Counted from the stretch's first letter, positions 51,745 through 60,053 are shown. The stretch: 64,000 bases of DNA from Ketobacter sp036337295 (GCA_036337295.1 JAYZEN010000001.1:682001-746000); one strand, 5' to 3'. The notes: generated by a model from the letters alone, not told the origin. Program-made: numbers and translations.

Positions 51745-54291
51745 TTACTCAAATACCGGGGTACGTTCATCCAGGGATTCCAGGAAGCGCACCAGCAGGC
51801 GCCGGCTTTCCGCGTCCGCCAACACATCCGATGCCCCTGCTGTCAACCCGGCGGTCCGGTGGAATTCATCCTCCAACACACAACTCAGGGTTTCGCAGGC
51901 ACCGTTGTGGTAATAAGGGGGAAGATTGAAGGCACCCAGAATGGATGAGACGTTGTAGCCTGTTCCCTTACCATCGTTGTTGTGATCAAAGCCCAGAGCC
52001 AGGCGGCCGATGGTATCGGTTTCCACACCACCGATCTCCGGATAACCCGGGATCTGGTTGCCGGCACCGGCCACATTCAGGTTGAAAGAACCGATATCAA
52101 ACAGGTACGTGTGTAGATACTGAGCCGGGTTAACTCCATCGACGCCGGTTTCTGTAGCGACCCACTCCACGGGTGGAGGCGACACAAAGTCCTTGCGGCT
52201 GCTGGTCCAGGAACCACCGTTGTGGCAATGCTGACAACCGGCCTCTGCAAACAAACCGGCCCCGGCCCGAATTTCCCGCTCATTGGCTGCACCGGCCGGC
52301 GCCACGCCATTTGCTCGCAGTGCTTGCGCCGACATCGGGCTGTTCGGGGTGCGGATGGCGTAGCGCTGCCAGTCAATCAGCGCATCATGGGCTTTCACAT
52401 CCACTTCACTCCCCGGCAGGCGCACGAACGGTTGTGCCCGGTTGCCGTTGGGCGTGGCGAAAGCATTCATCACACAGGCGGCGAATTCGAAGTTGTTCCA
52501 ATCCCCCAGAATAAGCCCATGATCCGGATCGATACGACTTTCCGTCACGCCCGGAACCGGGTTGGTCTCCACACAGGGCAACGCAAACTCCAGATAACCC
52601 GCGCTGGAAACGAGGCGAGTGTTAAAGTCCGCATCCTCCACTTCATCAAAAATCGCTGAGGCGTTAATGATCTTGTGCACCTGCGGATTAGTGGGGTCAA
52701 ATGTACCGTTCACCGCCAATGTTTTACGGGGCCCGGTGGCAAACTGCCAGATCACACCATCAGTGAGACCACCGGAGTGACAACTGGCGCAGTTCTGGCG
52801 GCCCTTTTCCGATAAGCGGTTGCGGCTGGAACCGGCCGCTCCTTCCGGCTTGACGAAGTTACCCCGGGAGGAAAAGAACATTTCGGCACCCACCAGAATT
52901 TGTTCTTCCAGACTGCCGGGCTCAGGTAAACGTGCCGTGGCTACCACCTCCACCACCTGATCAGAAGCCAGGTCCACCACTGAAATATTCCGTGAAATAT
53001 AGTTCAGCACGTATGCGATGGTACCCGTGCGGTTGATGGCGATACCGACAGGGTTCTTACCGGCCCGGGCACCATTGGTGGCCAGGTTGTCCGGATCATT
53101 GAGGTCGATGTAACGGGTGGTATCTTCATCATGGGTGAACTGCAGGTCGCCGGACTCCGAAACCGCAAGTTTCACCAGAATGTCACTGCCGGCAGATACC
53201 ACGTATGCGCTTCCTGGCTGGCCGGCGGGGGTAGTGAAGGCCATGGCCCAGGGATTGGCAAAATACAACTCTTCTTTTCCAGGTTCCGGATCAAGCCCGC
53301 CCAAATGCAGATTAATGGCGTCATGATCCGTTTCATAACCGCCGACATCGCCAACCACATTAACCAGCGCCTGAGTATTCACATCGAACCGCTGGGGCCC
53401 TGTAGGGGAGGCACCAATGTTGGGCAAGTACAGCTTGTCGCCACGGATAACCATGCGTTGTAACTGATTGGGGAAAGCGTAGGTCGCTTCGCCATTGGCA
53501 TCCATCAACCCGCTGAAGCGCGATTGCAGCTGAATCACGCTGGCAAACGCAAGCTCACCGCGTCCCCCAGGGGTGCCATCAAGCCGCAACTTACACACAA
53601 CACCTTCCTTGCCAAAATCATCCCTTTGCACGCCATACTCCGAGGTATAGGCAAGAAACCTTGAGACATACAGGAAACTGCCGTCTTCCGAAATGGCCAT
53701 CGCACCCGGATTGAAGTGACGCTCCTTATCACCGACGTTACAGTCACTGTTTCGTAGATCGAATACCGTTCTGACAGAAGCGCTCTTCACATGCAGGCCG
53801 ACAATGGTGTCCTGACTACTATTGGCTACATACGCCCATTTTCCATCGGGCGTAACCACCACACTTCTTGGCTCTGCTCCGGTGACAACCTGGCCGCGGT
53901 TCTCAGCATTCTTGTGATAAGTCACTTTTAGACGCCCCCGATTCGCCTCCGACACCTTTAGCACGGTGACGGAATTCGCCGCGGAGTTCGTCACAAATAC
54001 GCGGCTACCATCCGGACTGATCGCGAGGCTGGTCGGTTCGTCTCCGACCGCAATGGTGTTAACCACCTGCCTGGACCCTGTATCCATGACGCTAACCGAA
54101 TCCAGATCGGTATTGACCGACCATAAGTAACGATCGTTCTGAGTCAGCGCTAACGGGGACGAAGCCGCCGCCTCTGCTCTATGATCCTGTGCTAAAGCCG
54201 CCCCCGAACACAGCTGAATCAATCCTGCTACGCTGGCAACCAGCCATCTCCCCGTTGCACCTGAATACTTACTCGTCAAACCGATAGTCAT
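51745..54291 (-). CDS. Secreted YVTN beta-propeller with MauG-like di-haem domain
   Basis: An 848-residue exported protein. After a signal peptide (VASVAGLIQLCSGAALA) come YVTN-type propeller repeats (SVSVMDTGSRQVVNTIAVGDEPTSLAISPDG read in segments) to about residue 470. A di-haem cytochrome c peroxidase/MauG-like domain follows with two CxxCH sites, C501ASCH and C686QHCH. The C-terminus carries a di-cysteine segment ACETLSCVL. It should be a periplasmic redox enzyme or electron-transfer protein. It is the first gene of the five-gene leftward operon and has a degenerate palindrome at its promoter. Confidence 0.9.
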   Translation of the reverse strand: MTIGLTSKYSGATGRWLVASVAGLIQLCSGAALAQDHRAEAAASSPLALTQNDRYLWSVNTDLDSVSVMDTGSRQVVNTIAVGDEPTSLAISPDGSRVFVTNSAANSVTVLKVSEANRGRLKVTYHKNAENRGQVVTGAEPRSVVVTPDGKWAYVANSSQDTIVGLHVKSASVRTVFDLRNSDCNVGDKERHFNPGAMAISEDGSFLYVSRFLAYTSEYGVQRDDFGKEGVVCKLRLDGTPGGRGELAFASVIQLQSRFSGLMDANGEATYAFPNQLQRMVIRGDKLYLPNIGASPTGPQRFDVNTQALVNVVGDVGGYETDHDAINLHLGGLDPEPGKEELYFANPWAMAFTTPAGQPGSAYVVSAGSDILVKLAVSESGDLQFTHDEDTTRYIDLNDPDNLATNGARAGKNPVGIAINRTGTIAYVLNYISRNISVVDLASDQVVEVVATARLPEPGSLEEQILVGAEMFFSSRGNFVKPEGAAGSSRNRLSEKGRQNCASCHSGGLTDGVIWQFATGPRKTLAVNGTFDPTNPQVHKIINASAIFDEVEDADFNTRLVSSAGYLEFALPCVETNPVPGVTESRIDPDHGLILGDWNNFEFAACVMNAFATPNGNRAQPFVRLPGSEVDVKAHDALIDWQRYAIRTPNSPMSAQALRANGVAPAGAANEREIRAGAGLFAEAGCQHCHNGGSWTSSRKDFVSPPPVEWVATETGVDGVNPAQYLHTYLFDIGSFNLNVAGAGNQIPGYPEIGGVETDTIGRLALGFDHNNDGKGTGYNVSSILGAFNLPPYYHNGACETLSCVLEDEFHRTAGLTAGASDVLADAESRRLLVRFLESLDERTPVFE

Positions 54292-54339
54292 CTCTCTCTC
54301 CTTGGTCTAAAACAGGTCCCAAACAATATCAGCAATTAA

Positions 54340-54355
54340 GATAACGTATATTATC
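54340..54355. promoter_or_regulatory. Degenerate operator and promoter for the di-haem peroxidase operon
   Basis: GATAACGTATATTATC keeps GATA and TATC but has A/T for the inner G/C pair. In the leftward direction TTGACA (54393-54388) and TAGTCT, 16 bases apart, precede it by about ten bases. The position relative to the promoter matches the other sites. Confidence 0.6.
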
Positions 54356-54484
54356 TATGCGCCGAAGACTATCAGCGTAGCGCTCGATGTCAATGTCATT
54401 TATTTGAACTTTTTGTGGAAATCCGGTTCGACATGAATGCGCAGATTTTGGCGCACCTGCCAAGAAAAGTTCACATTAAGTGCG

Positions 54485-54537
54485 TTGACACCGATTTTTA
54501 TTGTCTTTTACCATGAACTTAGATAGCGTTCACTATC
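54485..54537 (+). promoter_or_regulatory. Promoter and operator of the NHL-propeller gene
   Basis: TTGACA (54485-54490) and TACCAT (54509-54514, 18-base spacer) precede GATAGCGTTCACTATC (54522-54537). The palindrome begins eight bases after the -10-like element. The gap 54292-54643 is a divergent control region with one palindrome per direction; nothing else is seen in it. Confidence 0.8.
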
Positions 54538-54643
54538 TTTATTCAAAAATGAATTATTGAGCCCTATCTGCAAGTGCAAAAAACACTCAATAGATGGACA
54601 TTTTGTTGAGACCATTACCTTCATGCTTTGTAGGGAGTTAGAC

Positions 54644-55894
54644 ATGCGTAAGACATTCAAGTTATCCAAACTATCCTCCATCATGGCGCTGCCCGTGGTT
54701 GCGGCGGTTGCCGGAATCGCACCACAAACCGCGTTCAGTGATTTTTTCATCAGCAGCTTCGGCACCAACGAATTGATGCGCTTTAATGAAGACACCGGTG
54801 AGTATCTGGGGGTCATCGCAGAAGTCCAGGGCCCGTTTGCCTCACAAATAGGCTTCGACGGCGATCTCTTTGTCTCCAGCTTCCACACCGGCGAAGTGTT
54901 GCGATTTGACAGTAAAACCGGTGAATTCATCGGTGTGTTCATCGCATCCGGCGCCGGTGGACTGACCAACCCCACCGCGCCGAACTTTGGTCCCGATGGC
55001 AAAGTTTACGTGGGTGATCTAGCCTCCAACCGCGTACTGCGCTACACCAAGCATGGCGTCTTTATCGACGTATTTGCCGACGGCGAAACCAGCGATCTTA
55101 ACGGCCCGTTCATGCAGACCTTCGACGACAGCACCATGTATATTGCCAGCGGTTACGACAACAGCATTCTGCGTTACGACCTGAGAACCAAGGAATACAT
55201 GGGCAGGTTTGTGGCACCGGGAAGCGGCGGCCTGCAAGTACCGGTGGGCCTGGAATTCGGCCCCGACGGTCATCTGTACACCAGCAGCTCCGCCACCAGC
55301 GCCATTTTGCGCTATGACGGATTAACCGGTGAGTTTATAGATGAGTTCGTTCCCCCTGGTGGCGGCGGCATGAGCAGCCCGCGGGCCATTCGGTTTGGCG
55401 GTGCCAATTCCGACCTGTATGTGATCAGTTCCGACACCAATGAAGTACTGCAGTTCGACCGGGAGACCGGTGCCTTTGTCGGCATCATTGCCTCCAGCGA
55501 CGAAAGCGGTATGGCTGCCGCCCGCGGCCTCACCTTTACTCCCCGGCCGGAGTTCTTTGTTTACGCCAACGTGGTTCAACGAGGCAGGGATACGCACAAG
55601 GCGGATCATGGGATCAAACGGGATTTTCAGCGTATCAAGGTTGATCATCGCCTGAAAGATTACTCTGATCCATCCCCCAAGGTTGAGCTGGTTTCAATCA
55701 CCTCAACCGATCCCTCTGTAAACATCGATAAAGCGGTAAAGAATGCCCGTTATGGAAAAGAGGACTACCACTTTGCGGTAAGCTTCGCCAACACCAGCGG
55801 TCAGACACAGTTCTATAACGTGACCTACCACGCCACCAACCAGGATGGTGAACTCACTATTGCCACCACCAAGATCGAAGTACCCGCTCAATAG
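54644..55894 (+). CDS. Secreted NHL/Vgb-like beta-propeller protein
   Basis: A 416-residue exported protein. A signal peptide (MALPVVAAVAGIAPQTAFS) leads to about six propeller blades of roughly 45-50 residues, each with a VLRFDSKTGEFIGVF-like strand and a FGPDGKVYVGD-like turn. A non-propeller C-terminal beta domain follows from about residue 300. The fold resembles virginiamycin B lyase and NHL proteins, which bind or process small ligands. No Vgb catalytic histidine could be identified, so function is open. TAGGGAG precedes the ATG. It is opposite the di-haem propeller gene and followed by glyoxalase I. Confidence 0.8.
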   Translation: MRKTFKLSKLSSIMALPVVAAVAGIAPQTAFSDFFISSFGTNELMRFNEDTGEYLGVIAEVQGPFASQIGFDGDLFVSSFHTGEVLRFDSKTGEFIGVFIASGAGGLTNPTAPNFGPDGKVYVGDLASNRVLRYTKHGVFIDVFADGETSDLNGPFMQTFDDSTMYIASGYDNSILRYDLRTKEYMGRFVAPGSGGLQVPVGLEFGPDGHLYTSSSATSAILRYDGLTGEFIDEFVPPGGGGMSSPRAIRFGGANSDLYVISSDTNEVLQFDRETGAFVGIIASSDESGMAAARGLTFTPRPEFFVYANVVQRGRDTHKADHGIKRDFQRIKVDHRLKDYSDPSPKVELVSITSTDPSVNIDKAVKNARYGKEDYHFAVSFANTSGQTQFYNVTYHATNQDGELTIATTKIEVPAQ

Positions 55895-55972
55895 CAGAAA
55901 CCCGGTCAAGCCGCTGGTCCAGGTGACCTCGGCTTGACCCCCAGACACGCAAAGCGCAGAAAGGAAAACACC

Positions 55973-56374
55973 ATGCACTCACGTATATTGCACACCATGT
56001 TACGCATCACCAATCTGGATCGCTCAATTCGATTCTATGAAGACGCTCTCGGCATGTCGTTGCTGCGCACCTTTGAGAATACGGAGCAGGATTACGTGCT
56101 GGCGTTTCTTGGCTACGACCGTGAAGAAAGCAGCTGTGTTATCGAGCTGACCTATAATCTGGGAACCCATCGCTATGACATCGGCAATGCCTACGGGCAC
56201 ATTGCCATCGGTACAGACAATTGCCAGGCCCTGTGCGACCAGGTCAGCCGTCACGGCGGCCGCATTACCCGTCCTCCCGGCCCACTTAAGGGCGGCTCCG
56301 AAATCATCGCCTTTGTGGAAGATCCCGACGGCTACAAGATAGAAATCGTTGAGCGCCCTGCTCATTGGTTCTAG
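55973..56374 (+). CDS. gloA: Glyoxalase I (lactoylglutathione lyase)
   Basis: A 133-residue enzyme, close in length and sequence to E. coli GloA (135). It converts the glutathione-methylglyoxal hemithioacetal to lactoylglutathione. Metal ligands are in place: H in LHTMLRI, E in CVIELTYN, H in NAYGHIAIG and E in YKIEIVE. AAGGAA precedes the ATG at 55973. It lies 78 bases after the propeller gene. Its presence in the island may mean that the pathway releases a reactive dicarbonyl, or that the fold is reused for another glutathione adduct. Confidence 0.92.
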   Translation: MHSRILHTMLRITNLDRSIRFYEDALGMSLLRTFENTEQDYVLAFLGYDREESSCVIELTYNLGTHRYDIGNAYGHIAIGTDNCQALCDQVSRHGGRITRPPGPLKGGSEIIAFVEDPDGYKIEIVERPAHWF

Positions 56375-56391
56375 CCGCAGCCGCGCTCGGG

Positions 56392-56421
56392 TTGGAATGG
56401 ATAGCGTACTGAATCTATACT
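56392..56421 (+). promoter_or_regulatory. Promoter of the TetR gene with embedded degenerate operator
   Basis: TTGGAA (56392-56397) and TATACT (56416-56421) are 18 bases apart. The spacer contains GATAGCGTACTGAATC (56400-56415), which keeps 13 of the 14 or so constrained consensus positions' left arm and the final ATC but loses part of the right arm. A weak own-operator is common in autoregulated TetR repressors. Confidence 0.55.
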
Positions 56422-56518
56422 TGCACTATTAATCGAATTGGTTTCAACTAATACTGATATACAGCGCCCGGGCCTTGCGCCTAAGCGACTTAGTGGAAAC
56501 GCATTGCGAGTGGTCAGT

Positions 56519-57118
56519 ATGCGATATAGCAAAGAACATATGCAGGAAACCCGAAACAAAATATACCAGGCCGCACTGAGTAAATTCAGGTCAGAAGGCT
56601 TCCATGGTATCGGTGTGGATGGCATTTCCAAGGCAGCCGGGGTCACCTCCGGTGCTTTCTATAAACACTTTGGCTCCAAAGCTAACGCGTTCCGTGAGGT
56701 GCTTTCTGAGGGCCTCGGCATCCTGCGCAACGGCATCGAACGTAATCATGCCGAAAAAGGTGAAAAATGGCTGGAGCCGTTTATCAAATGGTATTTCTCC
56801 CGCCCCGAGGGCCCTGACTGCGATGGCGGCGATAGCTTGCTGCCCATGCAGGGCGGCTGTGCACTGCCCACCCTGTCACCGGAAGTGGCTCGAACTGACG
56901 AAGAAACCCAGGCCATCTATGAGCAGGAGTTGCTGCAAATCGTTAAAGCGCTCAAGGCCGGGTTGCCTAAAGAAACCACCATGAAAAAGCAGGTTTCCTG
57001 GAGCATCCTGGCGACGATGATCGGCGGGGTCGCCCTGGCCAGGGCGGTTCAGGATGAAGACCTGGCTGAGGAGATAGCCAAATCCATGGTGTGGGCCAAC
57101 AAGAAACTGATTCGCTGA
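56519..57118 (+). CDS. TetR/AcrR family transcriptional regulator
   Basis: A 199-residue TetR protein. The N-terminal helix-turn-helix reads GIGVDGISKAAGVTSGAFYKHFGSK (in segments), with the family TSGAFYKHFGSKANAF. The C-terminal ligand domain contains two cysteines, in GPDCDGGD and QGGCALPTL. It is the only regulator in the 40-61 kb island and the natural candidate for binding the shared GATAGYGNNCRCTATC palindrome. The ATG at 56519 has GAGTGG upstream; a TTG 27 codons earlier is less likely. Rightward promoter with embedded operator at 56392-56421. Confidence 0.9.
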   Translation: MRYSKEHMQETRNKIYQAALSKFRSEGFHGIGVDGISKAAGVTSGAFYKHFGSKANAFREVLSEGLGILRNGIERNHAEKGEKWLEPFIKWYFSRPEGPDCDGGDSLLPMQGGCALPTLSPEVARTDEETQAIYEQELLQIVKALKAGLPKETTMKKQVSWSILATMIGGVALARAVQDEDLAEEIAKSMVWANKKLIR

Positions 57119-57193
57119 ACACAACCGGGCCCGCACAATTATCCAAGCGGGCCCGACCTAATGACTAGCTATGTGATATCCGACGTCGAGTCA

Positions 57194-57988
57194 TCAATTG
57201 TAGAAAGGTGAATTCATCTCACGGCTGGCACTTTCGGTGATATTGGCATCGAATACCCGGGTATAGAAGGCCGCATTAAGGCCTGCAGCTTCCGTGGGAA
57301 AGTATTCAATGGCAAATTTCTGAGCGTTTTCCAGGGTATCAAACGCATACAAACCACCCGGAGTTCCGGTATTCAGCCCGCTGAGCCAGGTTTTGGAAAG
57401 CAGGCCCGGTTGCTTTTTCAGCACCGGATTCAATTGCCGCCATGGCCCGTTATCGAAAGGCACCACATGCAATTGCACTTCCGTGTAAACATAGGCACCG
57501 GGCTTCTGCTTCATGGTGCCGTTGTAATATACGGAGTTCATGTCCATGCTTGCAGCTTTGGTGACCTCTGCGTCAAATACTCGAGTGGTTTGCGCGACAC
57601 CAAAACTCTTTGCCTCTGCCGGGAAATAACCGGTCACAAACTTCTGGGCATTTTCGATTGAGTCGAACGCGTACAACCCGCCACCGGACTCATTTCCCAC
57701 TCCGGCCAACCAGGTTTTGTTGATAAAACCTGGCTGCTTCTTGATATCCGTGTTGATCCTGTGCCAGGGAATATTCTCAAAGGGAACAGACATTTGCAGT
57801 TCGGTATACACGAATGCTTTGGGTTCCGCCTTAACGACGTCACTGCCACTGGCAAACACGGACGAACCTGCCAACAACGCCAACAGACCCGACAACACAG
57901 CACTTAGCACCCGCGGCTTACGGCGCGTACTGTGCTTGTGATGACTGGCCGATACTCTTCCAAAAGTTACATTTACTATCGATTCCAT
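57194..57988 (-). CDS. Secreted protein with two YdhR-like domains
   Basis: A 264-residue exported protein. A basic N-terminus and hydrophobic core (VLSAVLSGLLALLAGSSVFA) form a signal peptide. Two homologous domains of about 100 residues follow, at about 46-150 and 155-262. Each has AFVYTELQ or YVYTEVQL, a KKQPG(F/L)xxKTWLxG strand, GGLYAFD and TRVFDA. These match the YdhR putative monooxygenase fold (ferredoxin-like dimeric barrel). A tandem copy would form the dimeric barrel within one chain. No catalytic residues are known. GGAG precedes the ATG. A palindrome lies upstream. Confidence 0.75.
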   Translation of the reverse strand: MESIVNVTFGRVSASHHKHSTRRKPRVLSAVLSGLLALLAGSSVFASGSDVVKAEPKAFVYTELQMSVPFENIPWHRINTDIKKQPGFINKTWLAGVGNESGGGLYAFDSIENAQKFVTGYFPAEAKSFGVAQTTRVFDAEVTKAASMDMNSVYYNGTMKQKPGAYVYTEVQLHVVPFDNGPWRQLNPVLKKQPGLLSKTWLSGLNTGTPGGLYAFDTLENAQKFAIEYFPTEAAGLNAAFYTRVFDANITESASREMNSPFYN

Positions 57989-58020
57989 GATGATCTCCAA
58001 GTTTGTGGTTAAGCGCCTTA

Positions 58021-58036
58021 GATATCGGTCGCTATC
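58021..58036. promoter_or_regulatory. Operator of the secreted YdhR-like gene
   Basis: GATATCGGTCGCTATC differs from the consensus at one arm position. In the leftward direction TTGACA (58069-58064) and a TATTTT about 18 bases further precede it closely. With the site at 58247 it makes a second divergent control region (57989-58323); the DNA between them has no open frame. Confidence 0.7.
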
Positions 58037-58209
58037 TATAAAATATTACCAACCTAACAAGCCTGTCAACCTTCGGTTAATGACAAATTTGGTTTTTCTG
58101 ATTGCCGCCAAAATTTAATGAATCCTTCACCCGTCTGAAACAGGTATCGACCCCATTAAAACCAGCAATAAATAATTGATCCTGACGCGCATCGCGATCA
58201 TAGAAAGTG

Positions 58210-58262
58210 TTGACAATCTATCAGTACTGACTTAGATTTTTACGTAGATAGCGTTCACTATC
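58210..58262 (+). promoter_or_regulatory. Promoter and operator of the cytosolic YdhR-like operon
   Basis: TTGACA (58210-58215), a 17-base spacer and TAGATT (58233-58238) precede GATAGCGTTCACTATC (58247-58262), again beginning eight bases after the -10-like element. The palindrome is identical to the one at 54522. Confidence 0.82.
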
Positions 58263-58323
58263 TAATCTTCATGAGCACCTATGTTATTGGCTGTAAAATA
58301 TCGTTCACATCGAGGAAACCTGT

Positions 58324-58956
58324 ATGGAAATCAAGGCCTTTGTATACACTGAACTGCAAAACTCCCTGCCATTCGACCAAGCCCCCTGGCGGGAACTGAA
58401 CCCCATCATTCTTGAGCAACCGGGCTTTATCAACAAAACCTGGCTGTCTGGCGCAGTCAACAACTCGGTTGGTGGCTTTTATGCGTTCGACTCAATCGAG
58501 AATGCCCAGAAATTCGTCACTGCCTATTTCCCGGACGAAGTACGCAACTTCAACGTGGCCCACACCACCCGGATTTTCGACGCATCGGTTGTCGAGGAAG
58601 CCAGCCGCGACATGAACTCTGTGCATTTCGGTGCCACCCTGGACATGAAACCCGGTGCATTTGTCTACACCGAGGTACAGCTCAGTGTCCCCTTCGACCA
58701 GGCGCCCTGGCGCGAACTGAACCCCACCCTGAAGCAACAACCGGGAATTTTGTCCAAAACCTGGCTCAGCGGACTGCATACCAATACCCCCGGCGGGATC
58801 TACGCATTCGACACTCTGGAAAACGCTACTAACTTTGCTGTCAATTATTTTCCAACTGAAGCGGCCAACCTCAATGCTGCCTTTACCACCCGCATCTTTG
58901 ACGGCTCCGTGGTGGAACAAGCCAGCAAACAACTGAAATCACCTTTCTATCGATAA
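58324..58956 (+). CDS. Cytosolic protein with two YdhR-like domains
   Basis: A 210-residue protein without signal peptide. Two YdhR-like domains (about 1-103 and 108-210) repeat AFVYTELQ/AFVYTEVQL, PFDQAPWRELNP, QPG(F/I)xxKTWLSG, G(F/I)YAFD and TRIFD. The two halves are far more similar to each other and to the secreted gene at 57194 than to single-domain YdhR, so a local duplication is likely. The monooxygenase label of the family is unproven. GAGGAAACC precedes the ATG. It is first of a five-gene rightward run ending with the HPP protein. Confidence 0.78.
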   Translation: MEIKAFVYTELQNSLPFDQAPWRELNPIILEQPGFINKTWLSGAVNNSVGGFYAFDSIENAQKFVTAYFPDEVRNFNVAHTTRIFDASVVEEASRDMNSVHFGATLDMKPGAFVYTEVQLSVPFDQAPWRELNPTLKQQPGILSKTWLSGLHTNTPGGIYAFDTLENATNFAVNYFPTEAANLNAAFTTRIFDGSVVEQASKQLKSPFYR

Positions 58957-59011
58957 CCTTTTTCTAAATTCACTATGACCACTGTCATTTTTTAGACCAA
59001 TAGGAGTTTTT

Positions 59012-59593
59012 ATGAATCGCTTAGCATTAGGGACGAGCGTGATTCTGATCAGCGCAGGGATCGCATCCAACGTATTGGCGGATGGGGATCAACACCAAAA
59101 ACGATGGAACAAAGACACCCTCGCGGTGCACATGATCGGCACCGACATAGTGGAAGAACGCATAGTTCCAGACATCGACGGCGACGGCGTAGACGATCTG
59201 GCCCGCTGCTTTGATATGGAATTGCGGGATGTTCGCACCGGCCGGGTGATCGGTCACGGTGCAGACTGTGTTGCCAACCTGACACCCGTCGGCTCAGGCC
59301 TGCAGATCGACGCCACCTACTATCTGGAGCTGAATAACGGTTCCCTGGTGATTCGGGGCAAAAACAGCGCCCAGCCGGTACTGCGGGAAACGGTTACCAC
59401 CGTGGACGGCTACCCCTACACCCATTCCGTCGCTGCATCAGGGGACTGGGATGCCATGCTGGAGGGGACCGGTATCTACGCCGACCGCGGTGGCCGATTG
59501 CGCGTCTCCGGTTTGATGAACATTTCCAATGTATTGGGCACGCCGGAAGACAGCGCGTTCCTGGATCTTATCCTGCTGATCAAATTGGACTAG
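59012..59593 (+). CDS. Secreted protein, possible allene-oxide-cyclase/dirigent-like barrel
   Basis: A 193-residue exported protein. A signal peptide (LALGTSVILISAGIASNVLA) precedes a mature domain with a D-rich loop DIDGDGVDDLARCFD near residue 50. The C-terminal strands (GDWDAMLEGTGIYADRGGRL and VSGLMNIS) have the G.G.Y...G pattern of allene-oxide-cyclase and dirigent barrels. That comparison is weak. Two cysteines (CFDMEL, DCVAN) could form a disulfide. TAGGAG precedes the ATG. It lies 55 bases after the YdhR-like gene. Confidence 0.6.
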   Translation: MNRLALGTSVILISAGIASNVLADGDQHQKRWNKDTLAVHMIGTDIVEERIVPDIDGDGVDDLARCFDMELRDVRTGRVIGHGADCVANLTPVGSGLQIDATYYLELNNGSLVIRGKNSAQPVLRETVTTVDGYPYTHSVAASGDWDAMLEGTGIYADRGGRLRVSGLMNISNVLGTPEDSAFLDLILLIKLD

Positions 59594-59666
59594 TCTCAGC
59601 CACCGCACCTGACCGGCCCGGAAATCCGCCGGACCGCTCAGGTGCATAGCACAAGGAGTGAAAGCA

Positions 59667-60053
59667 ATGCCCTACATACATCTACAGGTCAATCAGGAAT
59701 TGTCGGAAGGCACTCTACGGGAAATTTCACTGCAATTGTTGGAGATCACAGCAGGCGTGCTCCGAAAGAAGCCGGAGGTGACCGAGATTGTGATCGAACA
59801 TACCAGTCGTTCCTGGCACTGGTCATTGGCTGGCCAGCGCCAGACGTCGGTCATGTACAAGCTGGATATTTCGATTACAGAAGGCACCAACACCGACGAA
59901 GAGAAAGCCTGTTGGATCAGCGCAGCCCATCGCCTGATGAGCGACTGCCTGCTGCAGTCAGAGTTGGTGAACTACATCACCATCAACGAAATCCCCGCCG
60001 GAAGCTGGGGCTATAACGGCGTAACGCAACACACCCGAATGAGTTCAAAGTAA
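59667..60053 (+). CDS. Tautomerase-superfamily protein
   Basis: A 128-residue protein of the 4-oxalocrotonate tautomerase/MIF fold. It begins MPYIHLQVNQ, so proline becomes the catalytic N-terminus after methionine removal. ITAGVLRKKPEVTEIVIEH is typical. It is longer than 4-OT (62 residues), suggesting two fused beta-alpha-beta units, as in MIF or malonate semialdehyde decarboxylase. Such enzymes tautomerise enols or dehalogenate or decarboxylate haloacrylates, which is of interest next to a halogenase. AAGGAG precedes the ATG. Confidence 0.85.
   Translation: MPYIHLQVNQELSEGTLREISLQLLEITAGVLRKKPEVTEIVIEHTSRSWHWSLAGQRQTSVMYKLDISITEGTNTDEEKACWISAAHRLMSDCLLQSELVNYITINEIPAGSWGYNGVTQHTRMSSK

Noticed and set aside
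57975..57985. CTATC half-site at the start of the secreted YdhR-like gene
   Set aside because: Only one arm is present and it lies inside the coding start; the full palindrome at 58021 is the better site.
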